Origin: VYFG01 sp965221795
GTDB taxonomy: Bacteria; Pseudomonadota; Gammaproteobacteria; Arenicellales; Poriferihabitantaceae
Direction of reading: 5' to 3'
DNA length: 64,000 nt
Assembly (NCBI GenBank): GCA_965221795.1
Contig: OZ244914.1
Span: 1,240,001 to 1,304,000, forward strand
In this document: one piece after another, positions 34,886 to 45,118 of the stretch
Position numbering within the stretch: position 1 is the stretch's first letter
How the letters are laid out: each line of letters opens with the position of its first letter
Made by a program: the position numbers and the translations under genes
The notes under the pieces: generated by a model
Databases searched by the model: none
The model's input: only the letters and a program-made list of their open reading frames with translations
Told to the model about the DNA's origin: nothing

Positions 34886-37168
34886 TCAGCGAAAAAAGGT
34901 TCCGAAGGAAATCTGGACATTCTCGATATCATCGTCGGCTTCATCATTCAGTGGTTGCCCATAGCTCAGGCTGAACGGTCCAATCGGGGAAAACCAGTTG
35001 AAGGCAATGCCAGCCGAGTAACGCAACGCATCCAGATTCCACTCCTCATCCTCGCCAAAGACCATCCCCCCATCCACAAAAAAACCAAATCGCTTGTCTT
35101 TGTTCACTCCTCCCCCAAAAGGCGGGAACAGGAGTTCCAGGTTGGTCAGAATACGACGGTTCCCTCCCAGGGGTTGGGGTGTATCGCCAGAATCCTTGGG
35201 GCCTAGAGACCGGCCATCATAACCGCGCACCGATCGCGAGCCGCCGGCATGATAATTCTTGAAAAACGGCAGGCCAATATCCGTACTGTCACCATAGCCA
35301 TCCCCATACCCGATGCCACCGGATGTCTTCAATGTGAAACGATCGCCGAGGGGAACATAGTAGGATCCGTTCAGATTGATCTTGAAGTATTCGAAATCAC
35401 TTTCTGGAACCGTGATTTCTGAATTAATTGATCCTACCCCTCCCCGGGTAGGGAAAAAATAGTCATTTCGGGTATCTTTGGAAACGCCAAGAGTCAATAC
35501 CAAATTGTCCGACTCTGGATGGTCGGCAATGATTGGCTGAAACTCCGGCGGAGTCGCAGATGTAGAGGCGAGGTCAAGTCGCTCAAGCGCCACCCCAACA
35601 TTGAACGCATTGGTTTCCGAAATCGGGATCCGGTAGGAAAGTCCAGCGGTTGTAGTGTCCAGCACATACTCTGCGGTATCCACATCGGCCGAATCGACCT
35701 CTTGCTGACTGAGCCTGATGCTACGGCTGATTCCATCCGATGTATAGTAGGGGTTGCGGTAGGTGATGCTGGCTTCCCGGACCGCATCGGAATTGTTGAG
35801 GTCGACGCTCAGTTCCCGCCCGGTACCCAGCAGATTGCGCTGCTGGAAGTTGATCCCCACCAGCGCACCGTCGGCATCGGAATAGCCGGCCGACAACTGG
35901 ATACTGCCGGTTTCCCGCTCGGTAACCACCACTCGCAAGTCGACCTGGTCAGTCGTGCCCGGTACCGGTGGGGTTTCAATGGCAACCTCACCAAAAAAGC
36001 CCAGTCGTCGTAGCCGATCCCGGGACCGCCGAATCGCACCCACCGAATACCAGGCCCCCTCGTATTGCCTCAGCTCCCGGCGGATTACTTCATCCCGAGT
36101 ATAGGTATTGCCGGCAATCTCGATTCGACGTACATACACCCGCTGCTTGGGATCCACCGTCAAAACCGTCGACACCACCCGGGTTTCCTCATCCTTCACA
36201 TAGACCGGACGGACTTCCACGAATGCATACCCCTTATCAGCATAGCGGTCTGCAATGGCCTCTCGAGATTCATTCACAGCCTTACGCGAAAAAGGCGTCC
36301 CGGGCTGAATGGTGATCAGTTCTTCCAATCCTTCCACCGCCTCCGTTGATTCGACCGAAGTATCGCCGAAGGTATAGATCTCGCCTTCCTGGATGGCAAT
36401 ACTGATGAAGATGTTCTGCTTGTTCGGACTGATATCGACCTGGGTCGACAGAACCTCAAAGTCGTGAAAGCCACGATCCAGGTAATAGGACCGGATTCTC
36501 TCCATATCCGCTTCCAGTTTCTGTCGGGAATACTGATTCCGGCGGGTGAACAGACGCCATCCCTTGCGCTCAATCAGATCCATTTCATCCTTGAGCTCTG
36601 CTTCGGAGATCTTTTGGGCCCCCACAATATTGATCTTCCGGATACGGGCGACACGACCCTCATTGATCGTCAGCACAATCTCGACCCGATTGCGTTCCAT
36701 GTCCCGAACCTCGGTTTCCACCCGGGTAGAATACCGCCCCATCGCCAGATATGCCTGTTGGATCTCCCGTTCCATCGCCTCCAGACTGGCACGCCGAAAG
36801 ATCCGGCCTTCGACCAGCTCTGCTGTTCGGAATCCATCCTCCAGATCCTCAGTGTCCAATTGCTGGTTGCCGGTGATCGTGATCCTGCCGATGGAAGGTC
36901 GCTCCACCACTCGGACGACCAGCACGGTTCCCTCCTGCTCCAGCTTGACATCCCGAAAAAAACCGGTATCGAATAAAGCCCGAATGCCCAGACGGCCTTC
37001 TTCATCATCCATCTCATCGCCGACTTTCAGCGGCAAATAATTGAACACGGTACCTTCATCCAGCCGCTCCAGCCCCTCGACCCGAATGTCGGTGATGACA
37101 AACGGTTCCAATGCATACGCGGGGTGGCAAAGAAAAAATGCCAGCAGAACCAAGAAAGACTTTCGCAT
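34886..37168 (-). CDS. bamA: Outer membrane protein assembly factor BamA
   Basis: The 760-residue product starts at 37168 (MRKSFLVLLAFFLC) with a signal peptide. Five POTRA domains (about 20-420) precede a 16-strand beta-barrel ending in F at the C-terminus (ISFGTFFR). It inserts beta-barrel proteins into the outer membrane. The barrel has the conserved GGSRSVRGYDGRSLGP motif with the VRGY signature. A longer upstream ORF has no signal peptide and is rejected. Confidence 0.96.
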   Translation of the reverse strand: MRKSFLVLLAFFLCHPAYALEPFVITDIRVEGLERLDEGTVFNYLPLKVGDEMDDEEGRLGIRALFDTGFFRDVKLEQEGTVLVVRVVERPSIGRITITGNQQLDTEDLEDGFRTAELVEGRIFRRASLEAMEREIQQAYLAMGRYSTRVETEVRDMERNRVEIVLTINEGRVARIRKINIVGAQKISEAELKDEMDLIERKGWRLFTRRNQYSRQKLEADMERIRSYYLDRGFHDFEVLSTQVDISPNKQNIFISIAIQEGEIYTFGDTSVESTEAVEGLEELITIQPGTPFSRKAVNESREAIADRYADKGYAFVEVRPVYVKDEETRVVSTVLTVDPKQRVYVRRIEIAGNTYTRDEVIRRELRQYEGAWYSVGAIRRSRDRLRRLGFFGEVAIETPPVPGTTDQVDLRVVVTERETGSIQLSAGYSDADGALVGINFQQRNLLGTGRELSVDLNNSDAVREASITYRNPYYTSDGISRSIRLSQQEVDSADVDTAEYVLDTTTAGLSYRIPISETNAFNVGVALERLDLASTSATPPEFQPIIADHPESDNLVLTLGVSKDTRNDYFFPTRGGVGSINSEITVPESDFEYFKINLNGSYYVPLGDRFTLKTSGGIGYGDGYGDSTDIGLPFFKNYHAGGSRSVRGYDGRSLGPKDSGDTPQPLGGNRRILTNLELLFPPFGGGVNKDKRFGFFVDGGMVFGEDEEWNLDALRYSAGIAFNWFSPIGPFSLSYGQPLNDEADDDIENVQISFGTFFR

Positions 37169-37373
37169 AACAATACCGACAAAATGATTTTGGGCGCTCG
37201 GGACTGCACCACCAACCCAGCCGCCCCACCCCCGATGGAACGAGTCCATGCAGCATGCGCCGGGCAATCCGAATCTGCGCACACTTTCAGCCAACCCGGA
37301 TATTACCCCAAACCCGTCGCTTGCCCAATGGTGACCGCATGAACATCCTGTAATCGGGCCACCAGACAGATCT

Positions 37374-38723
37374 TCAGATCAGCCCGAACAGTCTCATGAT
37401 GTCATTGTAGAATGCCAGTCCCATCAGCAGTACCAGCAAGACCACACCAATCTGCTGTCCTCGAATCATAATGGCTTCAGACGGTTTACGACCCGTAACC
37501 GCCTCTACCAGGTAATACATCAAATGGCCGCCATCCAGCATTGGGATCGGCAACAAATTCAGCAACCCCAAGCTGATACTGATAATGGCCAGAAACCGAA
37601 GGAAATCGACCCATCCGGACTTTACCGTCGCCCCCGCGATCCGTGCGATCGTAATGGGACCGGAGAGATTCTCTGAAGACACTTCACGGGTCAGCATCCG
37701 CCCCAGCGAACGCAGGGTAATGGAGGTCATCCGCCAGTTGTAGTCAATCGCTTCCCATATCGCCCGGAATGGGCCATAGCGCAAGGCAATATTCTCATAC
37801 GGCGGCATATAGAGTCCGATTCTTCCCTGTGTCTGGCCATTGACCTCAATGGTGCTCGGAATCAGACTGACCCGGTGCGGTATCCCTTCGCGCAGGAATT
37901 GGATTTCCGTTGGCAATCCAGGCCGAGCCGAAATGGCCTGCACGAGACTGATCCAGTTTGCGACCGTGACTTCTTCCACATGTGTAATCCGATCACCTGG
38001 CAAGAGACCGGATCGCGCAGCAGGTGCATCCGGCACCAGACGATCGACCTGCGCGGGGGGCGGTTCGGGATACAGGCCGACCAGGGACGTGACCATGGAA
38101 CCGACCATTTCCTGCTGGTTCAGCGTCGACAGGTCCAGTTGCAATTGGCGCCGGGCACCATCTTGCCCCTTGACTCCAATCATCAATGGGTTGCCCTTCA
38201 TCGCCTGATGGAGCATATATATCTGCTGTGCACTCCATGTCGGCATCTCCCGCCCGTCCACACTCTGCAGGGTATCTCCTACCCGGAAGCCGGCCTGCTG
38301 TGCCAGCGATCCCTCCATGACGCTACCCACTACCGGCCGGATATCCGGGCTACCAATCTGAAACACCAGCCAGATAGCCAGGATCGCAAACAGGAAATTG
38401 AACAATGGGCCCGCAAACACCACTGCGGTACGGACTCCCAGGGGCTTGGTGTTGAAGGCGAGATGGCGCTCTTCGGGAGGAACCGGTCCTTCCCGTTCAT
38501 CCAGCATCTGGACATATCCCCCCAGCGGGATCAGTGCCACCGTATATTCCGTGGGATCATTCGGTCGTCGCCAAGTAAAAAGAGCGCGACCGAAGCCAAT
38601 GGAAAACTTGAGTACCTTGACCCCCAGTTTTCGCGCCACCCAGAAGTGGCCGAACTCATGCACTGCGACGAGAATGACGACCGCCAACAGAAACCCCATC
38701 AGACTATATCCAAATCCGCTCAT
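37374..38723 (-). CDS. rseP: RIP metalloprotease RseP
   Basis: The 449-residue inner-membrane site-2 protease has the zinc motif HEFGH (22-26), two central PDZ domains (about 115-300), and the C-terminal LLPIPMLDGGHLMYY with further membrane helices. It cleaves anti-sigma factors such as RseA and helps clear signal peptides. It lies between dxr and bamA, the normal gene order. Confidence 0.96.
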   Translation of the reverse strand: MSGFGYSLMGFLLAVVILVAVHEFGHFWVARKLGVKVLKFSIGFGRALFTWRRPNDPTEYTVALIPLGGYVQMLDEREGPVPPEERHLAFNTKPLGVRTAVVFAGPLFNFLFAILAIWLVFQIGSPDIRPVVGSVMEGSLAQQAGFRVGDTLQSVDGREMPTWSAQQIYMLHQAMKGNPLMIGVKGQDGARRQLQLDLSTLNQQEMVGSMVTSLVGLYPEPPPAQVDRLVPDAPAARSGLLPGDRITHVEEVTVANWISLVQAISARPGLPTEIQFLREGIPHRVSLIPSTIEVNGQTQGRIGLYMPPYENIALRYGPFRAIWEAIDYNWRMTSITLRSLGRMLTREVSSENLSGPITIARIAGATVKSGWVDFLRFLAIISISLGLLNLLPIPMLDGGHLMYYLVEAVTGRKPSEAIMIRGQQIGVVLLVLLMGLAFYNDIMRLFGLI

Positions 38724-38738
38724 TGGAAACTGATCTGG

Positions 38739-39953
38739 CTATTGTGAGGAATGTGGGGTGTGCTCAATCCGACGCACACAAAACTCCCGGGCGACACGGT
38801 CTGCTGCCAGTACCGTGTCCAGTTCCAGATGGCTTTCCAGAGGAACATCATCCAGAGCGGCGGTCACCAGTTCCGGTATCCGGTCAAACCCAATCCGGCG
38901 ATCCAGAAAGGCCTGCACCGCCACTTCATTAGCCGCATTGAACACTGCCGGTGCCGTGCCCCCGCACCTCGCCACATCCCTGGCCAGTGCGAGTGCGGGA
39001 AACCGTACATAATCTGGCGATTCGAAATCCAGTTGCGCAGCCGCCAGCAAATCCAGCGGAGCCGCACCCGACTCAAACCGGTCTGGCCATGCCAAGGCAT
39101 TGGCAATCGGCACTTTCATATCCGGATTGGCCATCTGCGCCAGAATGGAACCATCGACAAATTCGACCATCGAATGAATGACGCTCTGCGGGTGAACCAC
39201 AATTTCGATGCGGGACTCCTCCAAGGAAAACAGGGCACAGGCCTCTATCAATTCCAGGGCCTTGTTCATCATCGTGGCGGAATCCACGGAAATCTTGCGG
39301 CCCATGTCCCAATTCGGATGATGACAAGCCTCTTCAACCGTCACGGCCGCGAACGTGACCACATCCCGTTGCCGGAAGGGACCGCCGGAACCGGTCAGAA
39401 GCAACCGCCTGACCCCACATCCGGTGACCAGGTTCGTGCGGCCGAGCGCACCCTGTACCGCCGCCGGCAGGCACTGGAAAATCGCATTATGTTCGCTGTC
39501 CAGAGGCAAGATCACCGCTCCATGCTCCTGGGCCAGGCGCATAATGACAGGACCCAGCATAACCAGAGGCTCCTTGTTGGCAATCAATACCCTGGCGCCA
39601 CTCCGGACTGCAGCCAGCGTAGAGGGCAGCCCCACAGCACCCACAATGGCGCACACCACACAATCGGCTTCCGTCACTACCTGCTCCAGGCTTGCCGCAC
39701 CACTCAAAACTTCACAGGCTACCTCATGGTCCGCCAACTCCAACTGCAATCGACGAGCCGCTTCGGGGTCGGTCATCACAACGCATTGTGGTTGAAACTC
39801 CAGGCACTGGGCCAACATACGCTCTCCATCACTGCGTGCCGTCAGTGCCACTACCTGAAATCGATCCGGGTGATGCCGTACCACTTCCAGCGTACTGACA
39901 CCGATCGAACCAGTGGAGCCCAACAAGACAAGACGTTCTTTATGTTCTTTCAT
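38739..39953 (-). CDS. dxr: 1-deoxy-D-xylulose-5-phosphate reductoisomerase
   Basis: The 404-residue product makes MEP in the non-mevalonate isoprenoid pathway. It has an N-terminal NADPH motif GSTGSIGVSTLEV (12-24), NKEPLV, PLDSEHNAIFQ and the loop LTGSGGPFR. The length is normal. It starts 5 bp after cdsA and belongs to the same operon. Confidence 0.96.
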   Translation of the reverse strand: MKEHKERLVLLGSTGSIGVSTLEVVRHHPDRFQVVALTARSDGERMLAQCLEFQPQCVVMTDPEAARRLQLELADHEVACEVLSGAASLEQVVTEADCVVCAIVGAVGLPSTLAAVRSGARVLIANKEPLVMLGPVIMRLAQEHGAVILPLDSEHNAIFQCLPAAVQGALGRTNLVTGCGVRRLLLTGSGGPFRQRDVVTFAAVTVEEACHHPNWDMGRKISVDSATMMNKALELIEACALFSLEESRIEIVVHPQSVIHSMVEFVDGSILAQMANPDMKVPIANALAWPDRFESGAAPLDLLAAAQLDFESPDYVRFPALALARDVARCGGTAPAVFNAANEVAVQAFLDRRIGFDRIPELVTAALDDVPLESHLELDTVLAADRVAREFCVRRIEHTPHSSQ

Positions 39954-39957
39954 TTGT

Positions 39958-40785
39958 TTACTTCAAGCACCACCAGATCACACCGAACAACGGCATGGCG
40001 GGCAACAGTCCATCCATCCGATCCAGTAAACCTCCATGCCCGGGCAACACATTGCCGGTATCCTTCACCCCGGCCTGCCGCTTGAGTCGACTCACAGACA
40101 AATCTCCAATGACGCTTACCAATGCCGCGGCGGCGGAAGCTGCCAGCCAGGGCCATACCGAACTGGATTCGGATAACCGGAAAAAATGGCCCCCTATCCA
40201 GGCAACCAGCAGTGCACCCGCCAAACCACCGGCCACTCCTTCCACGGTCTTGGCCGGGCTAATCGACGGTGCCAGTTTGCACTGACCGACCGACCGACCG
40301 ACGAAGTAGGCAAAGGTGTCTGCTGCCCAGATCACCATCACTGCAATCAGCACCAACTGCCCGCCCTGCGTATCGGACCCCCGCAACCAGACCAGCCCAG
40401 CCCAAGCACAGAACAGGCTGCTGACACCGACCCAAAATTCTAGTCGGGGACTGCGTTGACAAGCAACCCCCCTTAATAGGGCGTACCCCTGCCAGGCCCA
40501 CAACAGGCAACCGAGCACACAGACCCAGGGCAATAGAACGGGAACGGGCGGCACCATGATCCCTCGCTGGAACCAATGCAGAACCAACCCTAACCACATC
40601 ATTCCCAGTGCTGCTCCAACGAATGCGGTCGGGGAGTGTAATGTCAGTTGGTTCCATTCCCACAATGCGCAGACCATCAACAGCATGACCAGCAGCGCAA
40701 ACAGTGGTGGTGATGGCCACAGGATCAGGAAGACCGCAACCGGCGCTGCAACCAAGGCAGACAGAATCCGGACGCGCAAGGCCAA
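39958..40785 (-). CDS. cdsA: Phosphatidate cytidylyltransferase
   Basis: The 275-residue multi-pass membrane enzyme makes CDP-diacylglycerol. The signature SVIGDLSVSRLKRQAGVKD and PGHGGLLDRMDG is near the C-terminus. The start is chosen as TTG at 40785 because an AGGGG site lies 6 nt upstream and the first residues (ALRVRILSALVAAPVA) align with family starts. Longer frames overlap uppS. Confidence 0.94.
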   Translation of the reverse strand: MALRVRILSALVAAPVAVFLILWPSPPLFALLVMLLMVCALWEWNQLTLHSPTAFVGAALGMMWLGLVLHWFQRGIMVPPVPVLLPWVCVLGCLLWAWQGYALLRGVACQRSPRLEFWVGVSSLFCAWAGLVWLRGSDTQGGQLVLIAVMVIWAADTFAYFVGRSVGQCKLAPSISPAKTVEGVAGGLAGALLVAWIGGHFFRLSESSSVWPWLAASAAAALVSVIGDLSVSRLKRQAGVKDTGNVLPGHGGLLDRMDGLLPAMPLFGVIWWCLK

Positions 40786-40795
40786 GCAATCCCCT

Positions 40796-41572
40796 TTAGC
40801 CGGAATAATGCAGCTGTTCCGCCCATACCTGTTCTCCGGTCCGCCCAAATCGACGCTGCCGGCTGGAGAAATGAGAAAGCGCCTCCACGACACAAGCCTC
40901 ATCAAAATCCGGCCAGTACACATCGCTGAAATAGAGTTCAGTATAGGCAAGCTGCCACAGCAGGAAGTTACTGATTCGCTTCTCCCCTCCAGTGCGAATA
41001 AACAGGTCTGGGGGGGGCAGTTCGCCGGTGCAGAGATGGGATTCGATCATTTCCGGAGTAACGGCTTCCGGAGCAAGGGATCCTGCACCCACCTGTCTGG
41101 CTACTGTCCGGCACGCTTGGGTAATATCCCATTGCCCCCCATAATTGGCCGCGATGGTGAGGTGGAGGGCCTGATTATGGCGGGTCAGTTCCTCCGCCTC
41201 GACAATCTTCCGCCGCAGCTTCTCTGGAAAGCGGGAGAGATCACCAATCATGCGCAGCCGCACGCCACGCTCATTGAGCTCAGGGACTTCAGACTCCAAC
41301 GAAGAATACAACAGGTCCATGAGCAACCGGACCTCCGAACTGGGACGATTCCAGTTTTCACGGCTGAACGCAAACAACGTGAGATAGGGGATTTCCCGCT
41401 CGCCACAAACCGACACCATGTTCTTGACGGTTTCGACCCCACGACGATGCCCTGCAATCCTGGGCAAACCCCGCTGCCGGGCCCAACGACCATTGCCATC
41501 CATGATGATCGCCATATGGCGAAGGGGGCTTTTCTGCACCCATTCAACCACGGCAGCCACTTGCGCACCCAT
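40796..41572 (-). CDS. uppS: Undecaprenyl diphosphate synthase
   Basis: The 258-residue cis-prenyltransferase makes the C55 lipid carrier. Motifs are MDGNGRWARQRG (24-35), GHRRG, FSRENW and PDLFIRTGGE. The codons for the PPPD part of that last motif contain a run of eight C on the coding strand, which is long for an essential gene but in frame. Confidence 0.96.
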   Translation of the reverse strand: MGAQVAAVVEWVQKSPLRHMAIIMDGNGRWARQRGLPRIAGHRRGVETVKNMVSVCGEREIPYLTLFAFSRENWNRPSSEVRLLMDLLYSSLESEVPELNERGVRLRMIGDLSRFPEKLRRKIVEAEELTRHNQALHLTIAANYGGQWDITQACRTVARQVGAGSLAPEAVTPEMIESHLCTGELPPPDLFIRTGGEKRISNFLLWQLAYTELYFSDVYWPDFDEACVVEALSHFSSRQRRFGRTGEQVWAEQLHYSG

Positions 41573-41587
41573 CAGTAACCGTCCCTG

Positions 41588-42145
41588 TCAGACTTCCATG
41601 ATTTCACGTTCCTTTTCACCCACCACTTCATCAATTTGGGCGACATAGCCGTCGGTCAGTTTCTGCAATTCATCTTCTGCCCGTTTTTCCTCATCTTGCG
41701 TGATTTCCTTTTCCCGGAGCAGTTCACGGACAGTACTGATGGCATCACGACGGATATTCCGAATCGCAATCTTTCCCTCTTCCCCTTCCCCCTTCACCAC
41801 CTTGACCATACGGATGCGCCGCTCTTCTGTCATCGGTGGCAATGGAATACGCATGGTTTCACCAGCAGTAACCGGGTTGAGGCCAAGATCGGACCCGAGG
41901 ATGGCCCGTTCAATCGGAGCCAGCATAGTGCGCTCCCATGGTTGGATCGCGAGGGTACGGGCATCGGCAACCGAAACAGTCGCCACCTGGTTGATAGGCG
42001 TGGAGGTCCCGTAATAGTCCACAGTCAGATGATCAAGCAACGCCGGTGTGGCCCGTCCGGTACGGATCCGAGTCAGGGAATCACGTGTACTGGATACGGT
42101 TTTTTTCATCCGCTCCTCGGTATCTTGCTTGATATCATCAATCAT
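41588..42145 (-). CDS. frr: Ribosome recycling factor
   Basis: The 185-residue product is full length, with RIRTGRATPALLD and the conserved PPMTEERR..KVVK segment. It releases ribosomes after termination. It sits between pyrH and uppS as in other gammaproteobacteria. Confidence 0.97.
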   Translation of the reverse strand: MIDDIKQDTEERMKKTVSSTRDSLTRIRTGRATPALLDHLTVDYYGTSTPINQVATVSVADARTLAIQPWERTMLAPIERAILGSDLGLNPVTAGETMRIPLPPMTEERRIRMVKVVKGEGEEGKIAIRNIRRDAISTVRELLREKEITQDEEKRAEDELQKLTDGYVAQIDEVVGEKEREIMEV

Positions 42146-42228
42146 CGCATTGCTCAGACTATTCAGCTAGCCTGCCATTATAACCCGGGGAAGCGCTTTC
42201 GCCATCGACCGCGAGCCGGTTTGCGGCC

Positions 42229-42969
42229 TCAAACATCCTGCCGAAGATCCCGGATGAGAGTGCCCACGGATTCCCCGCGGGCCATCTTCTCCAGATTGCC
42301 GGGCTGGTGTATGTTCAATACCTGAATCGGCATCCGATTCTCCTGGCACAGCGTGATCGCTGTCATGTCCATCACTTTCAGACCTTGTGACAGCACATCG
42401 GCATACTGTAACTGCGTATAGCGAGTCGCATGCGGGGTTTTTTCCGGGTCATCGTCATAGACTCCATCGACCCGAGTGGCTTTCACCATGATCTGGGCAC
42501 CGATTTCCAGAGCTCTCAGGCTTGCGGCTGTATCCGTGGTGAACAGCGGATTACCGGTACCCCCGGCAAACAGCACCACTCGTCCTCGTTCCAGATGCTT
42601 CAGGGCGCGCTCCCGAACGTAGGGTTCAACGACGCCAGACACCGCCAAGGCGGACTGCACCCGCACCGGGACATCCAGTGCCCTGAGTGCCTGTTGTAAT
42701 GCCAGCGCATTCAGCACCGTCGCCAGCATCCCGACCTGGTCCGAACCGACCCGATCCATGCCGCGAGCAGCGGCACTCATGCCACGGAAGATATTGCCGC
42801 CGCCAATCACTACCCCGAGACGCACCCCAAGCTCCACCAGCGTCCGAATCTCCCGTGCCGCGAACGCCAGTACCTCTTGATCGATTCCGAATTCCTGTTC
42901 TCCGGTCAGAGCTTCACCGCTGAGCTTGAGCAATATCCGCTGCCACAACAGAGACCCCGTCTGCGTCAT
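42229..42969 (-). CDS. pyrH: Uridylate kinase
   Basis: The 246-residue amino-acid-kinase-fold enzyme phosphorylates UMP. It has LLKLSGEAL (13-21), GGGNIFRG and the GTGNPLFTTDTAA nucleotide segment. The ATG overlaps the tsf stop (ATGA), which implies translational coupling. Confidence 0.97.
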   Translation of the reverse strand: MTQTGSLLWQRILLKLSGEALTGEQEFGIDQEVLAFAAREIRTLVELGVRLGVVIGGGNIFRGMSAAARGMDRVGSDQVGMLATVLNALALQQALRALDVPVRVQSALAVSGVVEPYVRERALKHLERGRVVLFAGGTGNPLFTTDTAASLRALEIGAQIMVKATRVDGVYDDDPEKTPHATRYTQLQYADVLSQGLKVMDMTAITLCQENRMPIQVLNIHQPGNLEKMARGESVGTLIRDLRQDV

Positions 42970-43868
42970 TGCCGATCCCGGAGCCTTTCTTTTGGTTCTG
43001 CCCCTGCCTGGGCCATGACTTCAGCGACAAAATCATCTTGCTTCTTCTCCATGCCCTCGCCTACCTCAAAACGTACCATCTGTCTGACACGAGCGCTATG
43101 GGATTGGAGCAATGCCCCCACACTTTGATCTGGATTCTTGACAAAGGGCTGTCCATACAGGGTGTTTTCCTGCAGGAATTTTCGGATTCGTCCTTCGATC
43201 ATCTTTTCAATAATCTGGTCCGGTTTGCCGCTTTCACGCGCCTGGGCGGCGAAAATCTCCTTTTCCCTGGCCACTACCTCTGGGGGCATATCCGACTCGT
43301 CCAGGCAAAGAGGGCGAGTGGCTGCGATATGCATGGCAATGTCATGACCCAGGGTTTGGTCTCCCCCCTGCAGGACCACCATCACCCCAATGCGATTGCC
43401 ATGCAGATAGGTACTGAGAATCTCTCCAGCCGCATCCAGGCGGGCAAATCGACGCACACTGATATTTTCCCCGATCTTGGCGATCAATTCCTGGCGTGAC
43501 TTTTCCAGACTGACCCCATCCCTGATCTCTACGGATGCCAGTGCAGCAACATTCGGCGCATCAGAGCGTAGTACCGCCTGGGCTGCCGCCAGGCTGAAGG
43601 CGCGAAAGGAATCATCCTTGGCGACAAAATCGGTTTCACAGTTAATTTCCACCAAGGCCCCGACCGCACCATCGGCCGCCGAAACAATCACTCCCTCGGC
43701 AGCGATACGACCGGCTTTTTTCTCTGCGTCTGCCGCCCCCTGGATGCGCAATTCTTCGATCGCCGCGTCCATATCCCCCGCCGTCCGGGTCAGGACCTTT
43801 TTGCAATCCATCATGCCGGCACCGGTTCTGGTGCGCAACTCTTTCACCATCGCAGCCGTGATTGACAT
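42966..43868 (-). CDS. tsf: Translation elongation factor Ts
   Basis: The 300-residue product starts at 43868 after an AGGAG site 7 nt upstream (MSITAAMVKELR). The TRTGAGMMDCKKVL motif and the QGAADAEKKAGR region are present. It recharges EF-Tu with GTP. Its length matches E. coli EF-Ts closely. Confidence 0.96.
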   Translation of the reverse strand: MSITAAMVKELRTRTGAGMMDCKKVLTRTAGDMDAAIEELRIQGAADAEKKAGRIAAEGVIVSAADGAVGALVEINCETDFVAKDDSFRAFSLAAAQAVLRSDAPNVAALASVEIRDGVSLEKSRQELIAKIGENISVRRFARLDAAGEILSTYLHGNRIGVMVVLQGGDQTLGHDIAMHIAATRPLCLDESDMPPEVVAREKEIFAAQARESGKPDQIIEKMIEGRIRKFLQENTLYGQPFVKNPDQSVGALLQSHSARVRQMVRFEVGEGMEKKQDDFVAEVMAQAGAEPKERLRDRQ

Positions 43869-43976
43869 TTGCTTTCTCCTAATCTCTACTTGATTCATTG
43901 CTACTGGATGCCGCCAGTACAGTCGGACGCCCGGTTCAGTCGGTTGCGGCGAAGTACCTCGTCTCCATTCTGGCCT

Positions 43977-44909
43977 TCAGGCAGACGTACCGCTCTCATC
44001 GACCCGACTGACTTTTTTCTTGCGCACAATCTTCTTGCGAGTCACCTTTTGCTGATCGTCCTTGCCCGTGTCCGCCGTCTCCTTGTCAACCATCTCTTCT
44101 GGTGCCGCAGAGTCCGCTGTCACATCACCGGTCTCGGCAGAGTCCGGCATGGCAATGACATTACCGAATTCATCCAGTTCAATATAGTCATCGCCATTGG
44201 ATGCAGCCAGGGTCGGGGCAGCAGGCTGGGCACTGCGGGCGTCCACAATGGCATCCGCAGCGGCTTCCAGATAGAGCTTGATCGCTCGGCCGGAATCATC
44301 ATTGCCGGGGATAACATGGCTGATACCATCAATACTGGAATTGCTATCCACCACGGCCACCACCGGAATACCGAGCTTATTGGCCTCTGCCACGGCAATG
44401 TATTCCTCCTCCACGTCAATCACGAACAACACATCCGGCAGGCCATTCATATTCTTGATGCCGGCGAGGGTGCGGTCCAGTTTCGCTCGGTCCCGCTCAA
44501 GGTTCAGTGCCTCTTTTTTACTCAACCGACGCACTGCCCCGGACTCGAACTGCTGCTCCAGATCCTTCAGTCTGGCAATGGAGTTCTTGACCGTCTTGAA
44601 ATTGGTCAGCATGCCGCCTAGCCAACGATGGTGCACATATGAACATCCGGCCCGGATGGCTTCCACACGGACCTGTGTGCCCGCCTGGCGTTTGGTACCG
44701 ACGAACAGGATTTGCCCACCTTGCGCTGCAATTGTGCCAAGATAATTGGTGGCTTCGTGCAGCATCGGCAGCGTCTTTTCCAGATTGATGATATGGATCT
44801 TGTTGCGCTCGCCGAAGATATAAGGGGCCATCTGGGGCGACCAGAAACGGGTCTGGTGCCCAAAGTGTGCGCCGGCCTCCAAGAGGCGGCGCATGGTGAT
44901 TTCAGCCAT
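43977..44909 (-). CDS. rpsB: 30S ribosomal protein S2 with an extended C-terminus
   Basis: The 310-residue product starts MAEITMRRLLEAGAHFGHQT (44909). The S2 core is complete to about residue 235. An added tail of about 70 residues is first acidic (DDYIELDEFGN..) and then strongly basic (VTRKKIVRKKKVSR). E. coli S2 has 241 residues, so the extension is unusual. The gene heads the rpsB-tsf operon. Confidence 0.96.
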   Translation of the reverse strand: MAEITMRRLLEAGAHFGHQTRFWSPQMAPYIFGERNKIHIINLEKTLPMLHEATNYLGTIAAQGGQILFVGTKRQAGTQVRVEAIRAGCSYVHHRWLGGMLTNFKTVKNSIARLKDLEQQFESGAVRRLSKKEALNLERDRAKLDRTLAGIKNMNGLPDVLFVIDVEEEYIAVAEANKLGIPVVAVVDSNSSIDGISHVIPGNDDSGRAIKLYLEAAADAIVDARSAQPAAPTLAASNGDDYIELDEFGNVIAMPDSAETGDVTADSAAPEEMVDKETADTGKDDQQKVTRKKIVRKKKVSRVDESGTSA

Positions 44910-45089
44910 GACAAAAATTCCGATGGTATGGGTTTGGCCTCCACAGCTACCCACTGCCGACCCCTTGGCGGACCACATGACATGTGTCAGCGTCCGGAGC
45001 ACCCAGGCAGCGATTCCACTGTGTGCGGATTTCACTCGCCCGAGTCAAAAACCCGAAGATTTTTTGGGCAAGCATTTTTGAGGCGTCGC

Positions 45090-45118
45090 ATTCTACCCAA
45101 AATCGGTCGAAGAAAAAA
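45090..45118 (-). promoter_or_regulatory. Candidate rpsB promoter
   Basis: On the minus strand a TAGAAT -10 box (45090-45095) is followed by a GC-rich discriminator (GCGACGCC), a mark of stringently controlled ribosomal promoters. The -35 region is only a T-run, so it matches poorly. It lies about 180 nt upstream of the rpsB start, leaving a long leader in which S2 autoregulation would be expected. From here to 45464 no gene is recognised. Confidence 0.35.

Noticed and set aside
41010..41017. Eight-base C run in uppS as a phase switch
   Set aside because: It encodes the conserved PPPD before the LFIRTGG motif of an essential enzyme; more likely plain coding sequence.
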